A stretch of DNA of 28,460 nt from JANYCG01 sp031431035. Lineage in GTDB: Bacteria > Pseudomonadota > Gammaproteobacteria > Burkholderiales > Burkholderiaceae_C. The position numbers were made by a program, and so were the translations under genes. Positions 1 to 7,920 of this stretch are shown piece after piece. The DNA lies in assembly GCA_031431035.1 (NCBI GenBank), contig JANPCR010000143.1, positions 1 to 28,460 of the forward strand, read 5' to 3'. The notes under the pieces were generated by a model. That model saw only the letters and a list, made by a program, of their open reading frames with translations, was not told the DNA's origin and did no database searches. Numbering within the stretch: the first letter of the stretch is position 1; the number at the start of each line of letters is the position of its first letter.

Positions 1-64
1 GATGGATTGACCATAATCGCGGCCTCAATCCTACCCTTCAGTCCTTCGCTCAATTGAACTACCA

Positions 65-1039
65 ATGAAACCCAGCTCCGACCCCGTGTCCCTTGCCCAC
101 CCTGCCAACCGAGTCCTCGCCCACACCGGCGCCCGCTACCCCATCGTGCAAGCCCCCATGGGCTGGATCGCCCGCACGCAACTGGCCAGCGCGGTGTCGC
201 GCGCCGGAGGACTGGGCATTATTGAAACTTCGTCGGGCGAGACGGAGAACTGCCAGATTGAGATCCAAAAGATGGCGGCGCTGGGTTTGCCGTTTGGCGT
301 GAACCTGCCGATTCGGTTTTTGAAAGACGACGCAATGCTGAAATTCGTCTGCACGTCGGGCGTGAAGTTTGTGACCACTTCGGCGGGAAGCCCCGCCAAG
401 TTTATTGCGCCACTGAAAGACGCAGGCATCGTGGTCTACCACGCCGTGCCCACGGTCGAGGCCGCCATGAAGTGTGTGGACGCGGGCATTGACGGCCTGG
501 TGGTCGAAGGGGCCGAAGGCGGTGGCTTTAAAAACCCGGAAGAAGTCTCGACCCTGGTGCTGCTGCAGGCCATTCGCGCGCGCACTGACGTGCCGATGAT
601 TGCGGCGGGCGGCATTTGCGACGGCCGGGGCATGGCGGCGGCGTTTGCCGTGGGGGCCGAGGGCATTCAAATGGGCACGCGTTTTGTGAGTTGCACAGAG
701 AGCCCGGTGCACGCCAACTACAAAAACGCGATTGTGGATGCGAAGGAAACCGGCACTTTTATCTTGAACAAAAAATCGACGCCCTGCATTCGAGCGCTCA
801 AATCCGTGCGAACTCAGGCCATTTACGACGAGGGCGTGATGTCTTTCGAGTCGATGAAGGGCATTCGCCAAGTCTATTTTGACGGCGACATGGAGGCCGC
901 CCCCGCCCTGGCAGGGCAAACCGTGGGGCTAATTGATTCAGTCAAAACCGCGCAGCAGATCATTGACGACACCGTGGCGGAGTTTTTTGCCATCACCGCT
1001 CGTTTGGGGGCTTTGGCCGAGCGGCGTGCGTTTGGCTGA
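65..1039 (+). CDS. Nitronate monooxygenase / 2-nitropropane dioxygenase family flavoprotein
   Basis: 324-residue TIM-barrel flavoprotein of the nitronate monooxygenase (NMO)/FabK superfamily, expected to bind FMN in the cytoplasm and oxidise nitronates or a related substrate. Family landmarks are visible: PIVQAPMGWIA near residue 26, GGLG near 48, the VVEGAEGGG glycine-rich loop at 147-154, IAAGGI at 179-184 and GAEGIQMGTRF at 198-208, the last two being typical of the FMN phosphate site. The position normally occupied by the catalytic histidine of NMO and FabK (EAGGH/ESGGH) is Phe155 here, so true nitronate monooxygenase activity is uncertain. The length is normal for the family. The ATG lies directly after a short leader with no strong Shine-Dalgarno sequence. 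It is followed by a 326-base gap, so it appears monocistronic. Family membership is firm; the substrate is unknown. Confidence 0.85.
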   Translation: MKPSSDPVSLAHPANRVLAHTGARYPIVQAPMGWIARTQLASAVSRAGGLGIIETSSGETENCQIEIQKMAALGLPFGVNLPIRFLKDDAMLKFVCTSGVKFVTTSAGSPAKFIAPLKDAGIVVYHAVPTVEAAMKCVDAGIDGLVVEGAEGGGFKNPEEVSTLVLLQAIRARTDVPMIAAGGICDGRGMAAAFAVGAEGIQMGTRFVSCTESPVHANYKNAIVDAKETGTFILNKKSTPCIRALKSVRTQAIYDEGVMSFESMKGIRQVYFDGDMEAAPALAGQTVGLIDSVKTAQQIIDDTVAEFFAITARLGALAERRAFG

Positions 1040-1093
1040 GCGTGCTTTTAAACTAGCGATTCAGCGAGTTTTCACAGATTGATTGATGGGTCA

Positions 1094-1165
1094 GTGGCCG
1101 CACCAATTGCCGCATTAGTTGCCGCATCAGTTGCCGAGGTGATTGCAGAAGTGATTGCCGAAGCG
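1094..1165. repeat. Degenerate 12-bp tandem repeat, six units
   Basis: Six successive 12-base units start at 1094. Examples are GTGGCCGCACCA, ATTGCCGCATTA, GTTGCCGCATCA and ATTGCCGAAGCG. They keep a (G/A)TTGCC core at exact 12-base spacing. One frame would read a four-residue pattern (VAAP, IAAL, VAAS, VAEV, IAEV, IAEA), but no convincing start or ribosome-binding site accompanies it. It abuts the dispersed repeat copy A. Confidence 0.6.
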
Positions 1166-1168
1166 GGA

Positions 1169-1282
1169 GCTATATTAAATATAGCAAACTATTCATATAA
1201 TTTGAGAGCTAGAGGCCTATTTTATTGATATTTTAGGCTTTTTGCGGGTTTTGAGCAAAAAAAGAACCTGCAGGTTCTCTTT
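1169..1282 (+). repeat. Dispersed intergenic repeat, copy A
   Basis: One of three 114-115 bp copies in this window. Order of parts: an AT-rich inverted repeat (GCTATATT / AATATAGC, 1169-1185), then CAAACTATT, a conserved GAGAGCTAGAGGCCTATTTT block near 1204, a variable middle, and a palindrome AGAACCTGCAGGTTCT (1263-1278) flanked by A and T runs. The other copies are at 4071-4184 (inverted) and 21316-21430. Confidence 0.85.
1257..1282. terminator. Palindromic terminator-like end of repeat copy A
   Basis: The palindrome AGAACCTGCAGGTTCT (1263-1278) is preceded by a run of seven A and followed by CTTTT. It can form a hairpin with a TGCA loop and, on the minus strand, a clean U-tract. The plus-strand U-tract is interrupted by one C. 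Termination of the upstream flavoprotein transcript is inferred. Confidence 0.5.
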
Positions 1283-1365
1283 TACCTTTTTTAGCCAATT
1301 TCGCCATGGCAATCCAGTTCCGCGTTGCCGAGCTCCCCACGAAGCAGCATCTGGCCGATACAGTG

Positions 1366-1980
1366 ATGCATCGCCGCCTGCTCTTATCCACCGTGGCTGC
1401 AGCACTTTGGCCCACTGCCCAAGCTGCGGACACAACCGCCCCAGCGGCCACTGCGCCAGCAACCCCCAGCGCACCTACGCAAGCCGACAACAGCCAGATT
1501 GCCGCGCTCTTGCAATTCGGCGGCTGTGTGGTGCTGATGCGCCACGCCACCACCGTGCCAGGCACGGGCGACCCGCCGGGTTTTAAACTGGGGGTTTGCA
1601 GCACGCAGCGCAATTTGAGCGACGCTGGAAAGAACGAAGCGCAGCGAATCGGCACGTGGTTTGACAGCCAAAAGCTCAAACCCCGCGCGGTTCTGAGCAG
1701 CGCCTGGTGCCGCTGCCAAGACACAGCCCAGGTGGCTTTTGGGCGGCACACGGTGTGGCCCGTGCTGAATTCCACCTTCAATGACCGCAGCCTGCAGCCC
1801 GACCAAACCCGCCTGATGACGCAAGCCCTCGCCCGCCTGCCCCAGGGCCAGTTTGAGGTGTGGGTGACGCACCAAGTCAACATCACCGCGCTGACGGGGC
1901 AGCCAGTGGGGATGGGCGAAGCGGTGGTGCTGGATCGCAAGGGGCAGGTATTGGGGCGGCCAATTTGGTTGCGTGCCTGA
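1366..1980 (+). CDS. Secreted histidine phosphatase superfamily protein
   Basis: 204-residue protein with a signal peptide (MHRRLLLSTVAAALWPTAQA) and then a histidine phosphatase (phosphoglycerate mutase-like) domain. Visible motifs are VVLMRHATT with the catalytic RH pair, the NLSDAGKNEAQRIG helix, AVLSSAWCRCQDTA carrying the second phosphate-binding arginine, and VWVTHQVNITALTG carrying the second catalytic histidine. The protein is probably periplasmic. An upstream in-frame ATG at 1306 would bury the signal peptide behind 20 extra residues, so I prefer 1366. Neither start has a strong ribosome-binding site. A low-complexity Ala/Thr/Pro linker follows the signal peptide. The physiological phosphoester is unknown. 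Confidence 0.8.
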   Translation: MHRRLLLSTVAAALWPTAQAADTTAPAATAPATPSAPTQADNSQIAALLQFGGCVVLMRHATTVPGTGDPPGFKLGVCSTQRNLSDAGKNEAQRIGTWFDSQKLKPRAVLSSAWCRCQDTAQVAFGRHTVWPVLNSTFNDRSLQPDQTRLMTQALARLPQGQFEVWVTHQVNITALTGQPVGMGEAVVLDRKGQVLGRPIWLRA

Positions 1981-1982
1981 GG

Positions 1983-2041
1983 GGCTTGCCCAACGATGAA
2001 ATCACTTTCAACCGGATTGAAAGGCGGCCTTTGCGCAAGCC
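1983..2041. terminator. Nested inverted repeats between convergent genes
   Basis: An outer stem GGCTTGC (1983-1989) / GCAAGCC (2035-2041) encloses an inner hairpin CTTTCAA-CCGGA-TTGAAAG (2005-2023). It sits exactly between the convergent phosphatase and MFS genes, the usual place for a bidirectional terminator. There is no long U-tract, so the function is inferred from position. Confidence 0.35.
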
Positions 2042-2058
2042 AAAAGGCAAATCGGCGC

Positions 2059-3423
2059 TCAACGCCCCGCCAGCCGCTGCACCCACCCCAACGCCACCGC
2101 GCCGCCCAGCCCTAACACCAGCAGCAGACCCAATCCGTAGGTGTAACCTGACTGGGGGTTCCACAGCAGACCCAAAACCAACGGCGCACTGGCGCGGGCC
2201 AGGGCCAGGGGCAGGCCCAGCGCGCCGTTCAGGCTGGCGACGTGCTGGCGGCTGACGTACTGGGCCATGGCGGTGCCTTTCACAATGGTCAGCATGCCCA
2301 CGCCCATGCCCCACAGCAGCACAAAGGCAAACAGCAGCGCCAAGCCCAACTGGCTGTGCCACAAGCCCAGGACAGGTGCCAGCAGCAGCGCGGCCAAGGC
2401 CAGGGGCAGCAGGTAGGGAATTAGCCGGTTGGCGGTGTGCACGTCAAAGCGATGCTCAAAAAGGTAGAGCAGCAAACGGCCCACCACCTGAACCAGGCCA
2501 ATGCTGGCCGGAATGGCGATGGCCCAAGCCTCGCTCAGGCCGTACTCGCGCAGCAGGGTGACCATGTGGGTGGGCAAAGCGGCGGTGACGGCCATGGACA
2601 GCATCAAAAAGAAGCCGAGCAGCAAGAACTGGGGGCTTTGCAGGTGGTGGGACAAAGAGCGGGGTGGAGGTATCTTTGGCGTACTTGGCTTATTTGACGC
2701 ACCGGGGCCGTTCAATGGGCCGCTTGGTTTGCCCGCCTTATCGATGCCCGAATTGACTGCACTGTCGTCCACCAATTCGCCTTGGGCTGCGCCGTCGGGC
2801 AGGTCACGGCCCGCAAGCGAAGGCGCGAGTTCCACCCCAAGCGCCTGTTTGGGCGCATTTTTAAGTAACAAAAAGTGAATGGGCACGCACACCATCACGT
2901 GCAAAGCGGCCAGCGCCAGCACCGCGTGCCGCCAGCCGAATTGGCTGATCAACCACGCGGTCAACGGCAAAAAAATCGTGCTGGCCAGCCCGCCCAAAAA
3001 GGTCAGCGTGATGATGGCGCGGCGAAAGTCTATGGGGTAGCGCCGGGTGACGATGGCGAAGGCCGACGTGTACAGCGTGGCGGCCATGCCCACACCCAAG
3101 ACGATCCAAACCGCATAAAAAGATGCGGCATTTGTAACCAAACTGTGCAAAGCCAGGCCCGTCGCCAACACCAGCGACCCCGCGGTCATGACCAGGCGCT
3201 CATGCCCCCGATCCAGCCAGCGTCCAATGGGGTAAGCCAGCAGGCCTTCGGTCAGCAGCGCCAGGCTGAACGCCAATGACGACTGGGCGCGGCTTAGGCC
3301 CAGTTCGCGCTCGACCGGGGCCATGACCAAGGCGAACAGGTAAAAAACGCTGCCCCAGCTGATGAGCTGCCCAAGCGACAGCCAAGCCACCAGTTGGCGA
3401 TCTTTGGGCGAGCGAAGGGTCAT
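2059..3423 (-). CDS. Major facilitator superfamily (MFS) transporter
   Basis: 454-residue inner-membrane protein with about 12 hydrophobic segments in two halves separated by a long hydrophilic Pro/Ser/Gly-rich loop (about residues 195-260). The N-terminal half shows the MFS loop 2-3 signature region (YPIGRWLDRGHERLVMTAG). The C-terminal half has the matching LLLYLFEHRFDVHTANRL loop. It probably exports or imports a small organic solute; the substrate cannot be read from sequence. It is convergent with the phosphatase-like gene. The start ATG at 3423 has no clear Shine-Dalgarno sequence but immediately begins a normal MFS N-terminus (SLGQLISWGSVFYLFALVM). Confidence 0.88.
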   Translation of the reverse strand: MTLRSPKDRQLVAWLSLGQLISWGSVFYLFALVMAPVERELGLSRAQSSLAFSLALLTEGLLAYPIGRWLDRGHERLVMTAGSLVLATGLALHSLVTNAASFYAVWIVLGVGMAATLYTSAFAIVTRRYPIDFRRAIITLTFLGGLASTIFLPLTAWLISQFGWRHAVLALAALHVMVCVPIHFLLLKNAPKQALGVELAPSLAGRDLPDGAAQGELVDDSAVNSGIDKAGKPSGPLNGPGASNKPSTPKIPPPRSLSHHLQSPQFLLLGFFLMLSMAVTAALPTHMVTLLREYGLSEAWAIAIPASIGLVQVVGRLLLYLFEHRFDVHTANRLIPYLLPLALAALLLAPVLGLWHSQLGLALLFAFVLLWGMGVGMLTIVKGTAMAQYVSRQHVASLNGALGLPLALARASAPLVLGLLWNPQSGYTYGLGLLLVLGLGGAVALGWVQRLAGR

Positions 3424-3577
3424 GCTATATTGACTGGGTGTGTTGTTATGTTAATAAGAGATTCAGGCCTGTGCTGTCGGGGATTGTTTGCTATAAAAAA
3501 TGAAAAATTCGCCGCCGCCAGGGCCAAAAATAAGCGCTTCTGCAAGGCTGGGCTGCTTGTTACAGCTTTTAACCAAG

Positions 3578-3608
3578 AAAACGGCAGTTTGTCACAAACG
3601 GGCGTTTT
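3578..3608. other. Imperfect hairpin in the MFS upstream region
   Basis: Outer arms AAAACG (3578-3583) and CGTTTT (3603-3608) enclose an inner hairpin GTTTG-TCA-CAAAC (3587-3599) with symmetric 3-base internal loops. It lies in the 281-base gap between the MFS start and the next plus-strand gene. It may be an operator or a weak terminator; nothing further supports either reading. Confidence 0.3.
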
Positions 3609-3704
3609 AATAACTCTTCCAACTTCAGTAAACCGCTTCCCTTAGTCGCTTCTTTCACCAGTCACCCCAATTATTGACGCACCCCGCGCCAAGCCACCAC
3701 CCCC

Positions 3705-4052
3705 ATGAGTTGGAAAAAGTCCAGATTTGCCACCAGCCTGATCAGCCTGTTCTCTGACACCACGCCAGACCTGCCTGACGAAGGCCGCATCGAAGTGGTT
3801 CGGGCGCTGATGCTGGACGCCCTGACCGGCCTGGTGGCGAGTGAGCAGGTCGAGATCATCACCCGGCGGCTGCGTTGGGCCCCGCACGCGCAGGCGCTGT
3901 GGTACCTGCGCATTGACGTGATGACGCTGCTGTCTGAACACCATGGCGAACAAGCCGCTCGCCAAACCCTGCGCACCATCACCGAGAAGTTTCACGGCCT
4001 GATTTCGGTCAACCACATGCCCCGGGCCAGCCGGTTTAACCAGCACGGGTGA
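3705..4052 (+). CDS. Small conserved-looking hypothetical protein
   Basis: 115-residue soluble, basic protein. I see no signal peptide or membrane segment. The middle (residues 55-75, TRRLRWAPHAQALWYLRIDVM) and the following TLLSEHHGEQAARQTLRTITEKFHGLI helix look like a compact helical domain; similar WAP-AQALWYLR sequences occur, to my memory, in other Comamonadaceae hypotheticals. Codon use and third-position GC match the neighbours, which supports real coding. There is no strong ribosome-binding site before the ATG. It ends 18 bases before repeat copy B. The function is unknown. Confidence 0.6.
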   Translation: MSWKKSRFATSLISLFSDTTPDLPDEGRIEVVRALMLDALTGLVASEQVEIITRRLRWAPHAQALWYLRIDVMTLLSEHHGEQAARQTLRTITEKFHGLISVNHMPRASRFNQHG

Positions 4053-4070
4053 AATGAGCGCAATTTGGTC

Positions 4071-4094
4071 AAAAAGAACCTGCAGGTTCTTTTT
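4071..4094. terminator. Perfect palindromic terminator in repeat copy B
   Basis: Five A, then the palindrome AGAACCTGCAGGTTCT, then a run of T. The structure is symmetric and could terminate transcription from either side. It lies 18 bases after the stop codon of the small hypothetical gene, where a rho-independent terminator is expected. Confidence 0.65.
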
Positions 4095-4184
4095 TTCTGA
4101 AAATGGGTCAAAATGGCCGAAATATGAACAAAATAGGCCTCTAGCTCTCTAATTAATTCAATAGTTTGCTATAATTTATATAGC
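4071..4184 (-). repeat. Dispersed intergenic repeat, copy B (inverted)
   Basis: 114 bp, the reverse orientation of copies A and C. It begins with the palindrome AGAACCTGCAGGTTCT (4075-4090), then carries the AATAGGCCTCTAGCTCTC block (reverse complement of the conserved block in copy A) and ends with the AT-rich inverted repeat GCTATAATTTATATAGC (4168-4184). The inversion relative to the flanking genes shows that its orientation is not tied to transcription direction. Confidence 0.85.
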
Positions 4185-4303
4185 ATATTGATGGGGCCTT
4201 CGTGCAGCTGCGGTGCATCATTTAAGCCAATCCATTACCGCGACGCCACCTGGACGCCATCGCGACACGATTGCACCGTCAAAGTCAGCCTGTAAGATAA
4301 AGC

Positions 4304-4921
4304 ATGCCCGACCCGTCTTTGCGCACCAACCCGATAGAAGCAACCCCGCCGCCCCTGACGGGCTTTGACGCGTCAGCCTTCAGCGCTTTGGTCACTCGGT
4401 CAAGCCAAGGCGACCGCCAAGCGGCAGACCAGCTATTTACCGCGCTGTACGCCGAACTGCACCGGCTGGCCCGCCGCGAAGTCGCCCGTTTGGGCGCGTT
4501 CACGCCCCTGGGTGCCACCACCTTACTGCACGAAGCCTACCTGGATATTTCAGGGCGCAACGCGCTGGCGTTCCCGGACCGGGCGCACTTTATGGCCTAC
4601 GCCGCGCGGGCCATGCGCGGCGTGGTGATCGACCGGGTGCGCGAGCGCCAAGCGCAAAAGCGCGGCGGCGGTCTGGACATTACCTCGCTGGACACCGAAA
4701 CCGCTGACCAATGCGCCCAACCCGAGATGCTGGTCAGCATTGGCGAGGCGCTGGACGAACTGGCCCTCTTGGAGCCCGCATTGGCGCAAGTGGTTGATTT
4801 GAAATTCTTTTGTGGTTTTTCGATGGTCGAAATCGCCGAGCTGATGAGCACCTCGGAGCGCACCGCCCAACGCCAGTGGGAAAAAGCCCGCATGTTGCTG
4901 TTTCGCGCGATGCAGGTTTGA
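4304..4921 (+). CDS. ECF sigma factor of the kinase-associated (Sig-70_X6-like) type
   Basis: 205-residue extracytoplasmic-function sigma factor. Region 2 spans about residues 25-110 (LFTALYAELHRLARREV ... TTLLHEAYLDI ... FMAYAARAMRGVVIDRVRERQAQKRGG). Region 4 spans 145-205 (LALLEPALAQVVDLKFFCGFSMVEIAELM and the HTH STSERTAQRQWEKARMLL). The RxxARR and LLHEAYL forms fit the ECF subfamily encoded next to Ser/Thr kinases. The acidic DAED motif of region 2.2 is replaced by GATT with Thr72 and Thr73. No anti-sigma gene is adjacent; the next gene is the kinase, 8 bases downstream, so the two are almost surely co-transcribed. Regulation by phosphorylation is inferred from family precedent. Confidence 0.92.
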   Translation: MPDPSLRTNPIEATPPPLTGFDASAFSALVTRSSQGDRQAADQLFTALYAELHRLARREVARLGAFTPLGATTLLHEAYLDISGRNALAFPDRAHFMAYAARAMRGVVIDRVRERQAQKRGGGLDITSLDTETADQCAQPEMLVSIGEALDELALLEPALAQVVDLKFFCGFSMVEIAELMSTSERTAQRQWEKARMLLFRAMQV

Positions 4922-4929
4922 CCACCGCG

Positions 4930-7803
4930 ATGAAAACGCCAAATCCTGAACGTTGGACGCAATTGAGCCCTTTGCTTGATGAGTTGCTGGACTTACCAGA
5001 GCCCGCCCGCACAGCCAGATTGGGTGAAATAGCCGCCAGCCAGCCCGATTTGCAAGCCGATTTGGCAGCCTTGTTGCAAGACAACCTGCAGGCCCAGTCC
5101 CACGGGTTCCTGAACAGCTCGCTCACCGCCTTGGGTGGCCAAACGCCTGACGCCTCCCAAGCCACCCTGGCCGGCCAGCGCCTGGGGTCCTACGTGCTGG
5201 AATCTCCCTTGGGCCAAGGCGGCACGGGCAGCGTGTGGCGGGCGCGGCGTGAAGACGGGCGTTTTACCGGGGCGGTGGCGATCAAGCTGCTGCATTTGTC
5301 GCTGTTGGGCCGCGCCGGGGCCGAGCGGTTTCAGCGCGAAGGCAATATTTTGGCGCGTTTGACGCACCCCAATATTGCGCATTTGCTCGATGCCGGGGTC
5401 ACACCGGGCGGGCAGCCGTATTTGGTGATTGAGTTGGTGGAAGGCGAGCGAATTGACCGCCACTGCGATTTGAAGCGGCTGGATATTGATGCGCGGCTGG
5501 CGCTGTTTGACCATGTTTTGGCCGCTGTGGCGCATGCCCACACCCATTTGGTGATTCACCGCGACATCAAACCCGGCAACATCATGGTTACCGCCGACGG
5601 CACGGTGAAGCTGCTGGACTTTGGCATTGCCAAGCTGCTGGAAGACGAGGCCACGGGTGCAGAAGCGACTGAGCTGACGCGCGAGGGCGGCCGGGTGCTG
5701 ACGCCTGAGTACGCCGCGCCCGAGCAGTTGCGTGGCGAGGCGATCACCACCGCGACGGATGTGTATGCGCTGGGCGTGTTGTTGTACCAGTTGCTGTGCG
5801 GACGAATGCCTTTGCGCACCCAAGCCACGGGTTTCGAGCCACCAGCGCCCAGCAGCCAAACTGACGATGCTGCGGCCAAACGGCGCTTGCGGGGCGATTT
5901 GGACACCATTGTGTTGCGCGCCCTCAAGCCCCAGGCGACCGAGCGCTACCAAAGTGCCGCAGCCCTAGCGGCTGACCTAGAACGCTTCACCCAGGGCCAC
6001 GCGGTTTTGGCCAGGCCAGATTCATGGCACTACCGATTGCGCAAATTTTTGCTGCGCCACAAAGCCCAAAGCGCCGTGGTGTTGGCGGTGGCCTTGGCGC
6101 TCTTGGGCGGTGCCTATGCGCAAGTGGCGGTCTTGCTGGCGCTGGCGGTTGGTGCAGCGGTGGCGCTGTGGCAGGCGTCCACAGCCCGGGCGCAGGCCCG
6201 TACCGCACAGCAAGCCCAGGCGCGGGCTGAAGAGGTCAAGCAGTTCATTGCGTCAATTTTTACCCAGGCCAAACCCCGTGAAGGCATGGGCGGCGTGGTC
6301 ACGGCGGTTGATTTGCTGCGCTCAGCCGCAGAGCGCATTGAGGTTGAATTGCCGCGCAACCCCAACATGGCCGCCGAATTGGGTGTGTTGGTGGCCTCGA
6401 GCGCCAGCCGTTTGGGAGTCCCGACACTGGTTCAACTGACATGCAGTGCGGCGTTGCCCCGCTGTACCCGGGCCTTTGGCAATACCCATGATTTGACATT
6501 GCAAGCCCGCTTCTTAACGATGGAAGCTGCCAACCTGCTGGGCGACTATCGGCAAGCTGGCGCCATTGGCCCTGATCTGGTGGCAGATTTGCGCCAAAAG
6601 CTGCCTTCGCATGCAGAAATGCTGGTCAGCGCCCTGCGCGAGCATTCGTTTGAGCTGGCCAAAAATGAACAGCAAGCGCCCAGCCTGGCGGCTTTGCACG
6701 AAGCCGTTGAGGTGGCCGAAAAGCACCTGGGCCTGCTGCACGAGGAGACTTTGACGTCGATTGGTCTGCTGTCCAATACCTTCTCGCACTTTATGCTCCA
6801 CGATCAGGGGCAACCGGTGGCGCTTTTGGCCATGGAACGCGCCCGCACAGCCTATGGCGCTATGCGGCCCCACACCCAACTGGTGTCGCCAGAACGCTGG
6901 TACGCGGCGGCCTTGATCAACTGTGGCCGCCCAGCCGACGCGGAACCGATTGCCCGGCAATGTGTGGCAGACCAACTTTCACTCGACGGCGAGCCCACCA
7001 TGCGGGTAGTGAACGCCAACCGGGTGCTGGCCTCGGCGTTGGCCGGCATGGGGCGCTGGGCTGACGCCGTGCAATTGGGCGAACATATCAAGGCTGAACA
7101 GGCCCGCCTGTTGCCAGACGGCCACGTTGATGCCGCGTATGCAGCCCGGGCGCTTGCCACTTGCCTGTGGGCGACACGGCGGGTTGACCTGATTGCACCC
7201 TTGCTCGCCGAAGAAGAGCAGACTTTGGCCCGTTTGAGTGCCGACACGCACACCAGAGTCATGGCGCGGCATCGTTTACGGGCCTATTTGGCGGCCTGGG
7301 CGGGCGACTTGCCCGCCTTTGAGCCTTTGGCCCATGCCGTGCTGGCAGACACCACCCCCGCGTTGGCTAACGAGCGCGCCCGCGTGACCTGCGCCAAGTC
7401 TTTTATTTTGTGGCGTTTGGGCCGTTTTGCTGAAGCCCTGCCCCTGGCCCATCAGGGGTTGGACATGGCGCTGTCCAAGGCCCCCAACCTGATGCCCGTG
7501 GATGTGGCCCAAGCCCAGACCGCCCTGGGTTTGGTATTGCTGGAGTTGGGTCAGACCGACGCTGCCATGGCCCACCTGCACTTGGCTGACGCTGCCTTGC
7601 AGCGCGGCCAAGTTGTTCCTTCAGTCTGGTACGCCGACATTCGGCTGGGGCAAGCCCGGGTGCACCTGCTGCAAGGCGACGCCAAAACCGCGCAGGGCCA
7701 GTTGAACCAAGTCGACGCGTGGTGGGCAGACGCCGCGCCTGGCAGCGTTTGGCACACCGAGGCCAAAAACTGGCAAACCCGTGCCAGCCAAGTGCCCTTG
7801 TGA
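4930..7803 (+). CDS. Membrane Ser/Thr protein kinase with a C-terminal helical-repeat (TPR-like) sensor region
   Basis: 957-residue Hanks-type kinase. After a helical N-terminal region (1-85) comes the kinase domain (about 86-355): glycine loop GQGGTGSV at 95-102, VAIK lysine 119, HRDIKPGN with catalytic Asp212 and Asn217, DFG at 230-232 and APE at 263-265. One or two hydrophobic segments follow (381-414). The rest (about 420-957) is Ala/Leu-rich, repeats-of-helices sequence resembling tetratricopeptide arrays, probably on the far side of the membrane. All key catalytic residues are present, so it should be active. I chose ATG 4930, 8 bases after the sigma stop. A longer in-frame start at 4810 lies wholly inside the sigma gene and adds no domain. 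The likely partner is the upstream sigma factor. Confidence 0.9.
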   Translation: MKTPNPERWTQLSPLLDELLDLPEPARTARLGEIAASQPDLQADLAALLQDNLQAQSHGFLNSSLTALGGQTPDASQATLAGQRLGSYVLESPLGQGGTGSVWRARREDGRFTGAVAIKLLHLSLLGRAGAERFQREGNILARLTHPNIAHLLDAGVTPGGQPYLVIELVEGERIDRHCDLKRLDIDARLALFDHVLAAVAHAHTHLVIHRDIKPGNIMVTADGTVKLLDFGIAKLLEDEATGAEATELTREGGRVLTPEYAAPEQLRGEAITTATDVYALGVLLYQLLCGRMPLRTQATGFEPPAPSSQTDDAAAKRRLRGDLDTIVLRALKPQATERYQSAAALAADLERFTQGHAVLARPDSWHYRLRKFLLRHKAQSAVVLAVALALLGGAYAQVAVLLALAVGAAVALWQASTARAQARTAQQAQARAEEVKQFIASIFTQAKPREGMGGVVTAVDLLRSAAERIEVELPRNPNMAAELGVLVASSASRLGVPTLVQLTCSAALPRCTRAFGNTHDLTLQARFLTMEAANLLGDYRQAGAIGPDLVADLRQKLPSHAEMLVSALREHSFELAKNEQQAPSLAALHEAVEVAEKHLGLLHEETLTSIGLLSNTFSHFMLHDQGQPVALLAMERARTAYGAMRPHTQLVSPERWYAAALINCGRPADAEPIARQCVADQLSLDGEPTMRVVNANRVLASALAGMGRWADAVQLGEHIKAEQARLLPDGHVDAAYAARALATCLWATRRVDLIAPLLAEEEQTLARLSADTHTRVMARHRLRAYLAAWAGDLPAFEPLAHAVLADTTPALANERARVTCAKSFILWRLGRFAEALPLAHQGLDMALSKAPNLMPVDVAQAQTALGLVLLELGQTDAAMAHLHLADAALQRGQVVPSVWYADIRLGQARVHLLQGDAKTAQGQLNQVDAWWADAAPGSVWHTEAKNWQTRASQVPL

Positions 7804-7920
7804 ACGCGATAAACCCCGATTTCCTGATTTAAAAAGAGTTTTTGGCGGGAATCCCCCGCGCATTGCGATTAACCAGATGGAGCGACTGAAACCTCAGCCG
7901 CCCTCCACCCGGAGAATCCC

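Larger units (their letters stand above)
1040..1365. other. Intergenic region holding a 12-bp tandem repeat and repeat copy A
   Basis: This 326-base gap separates the flavoprotein gene from the phosphatase-like gene. It holds a degenerate 12-bp tandem repeat (1094-1165) followed directly by copy A of the dispersed repeat (1169-1282). From 1283 to 1365 lies a short stretch with an in-frame but less likely upstream start for the next gene at 1306. I see no convincing RNA gene. Confidence 0.7.

Noticed and set aside
59..919. Long minus-strand open frame (286 codons) opposite the flavoprotein gene
   Set aside because: It mirrors a real GC-rich gene, is rich in His/Arg as antisense shadows are, and matches no family.
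3480..3510. Possible fourth, decayed copy of the dispersed repeat (TTTGCTATAAAAA)
   Set aside because: Only the AT-rich end is similar; the GAGAGCTAG block and the AGAACCTGCAGGTTCT palindrome are absent.
3394..3645. Plus-strand 83-codon open frame upstream of the small hypothetical gene
   Set aside because: Its start lies antisense inside the MFS gene, the composition is AT-mixed non-coding, and no family or ribosome-binding site supports it.
4810..4929. Upstream extension of the kinase gene
   Set aside because: It is the out-of-frame read of the sigma-factor region 4 sequence and adds no domain.
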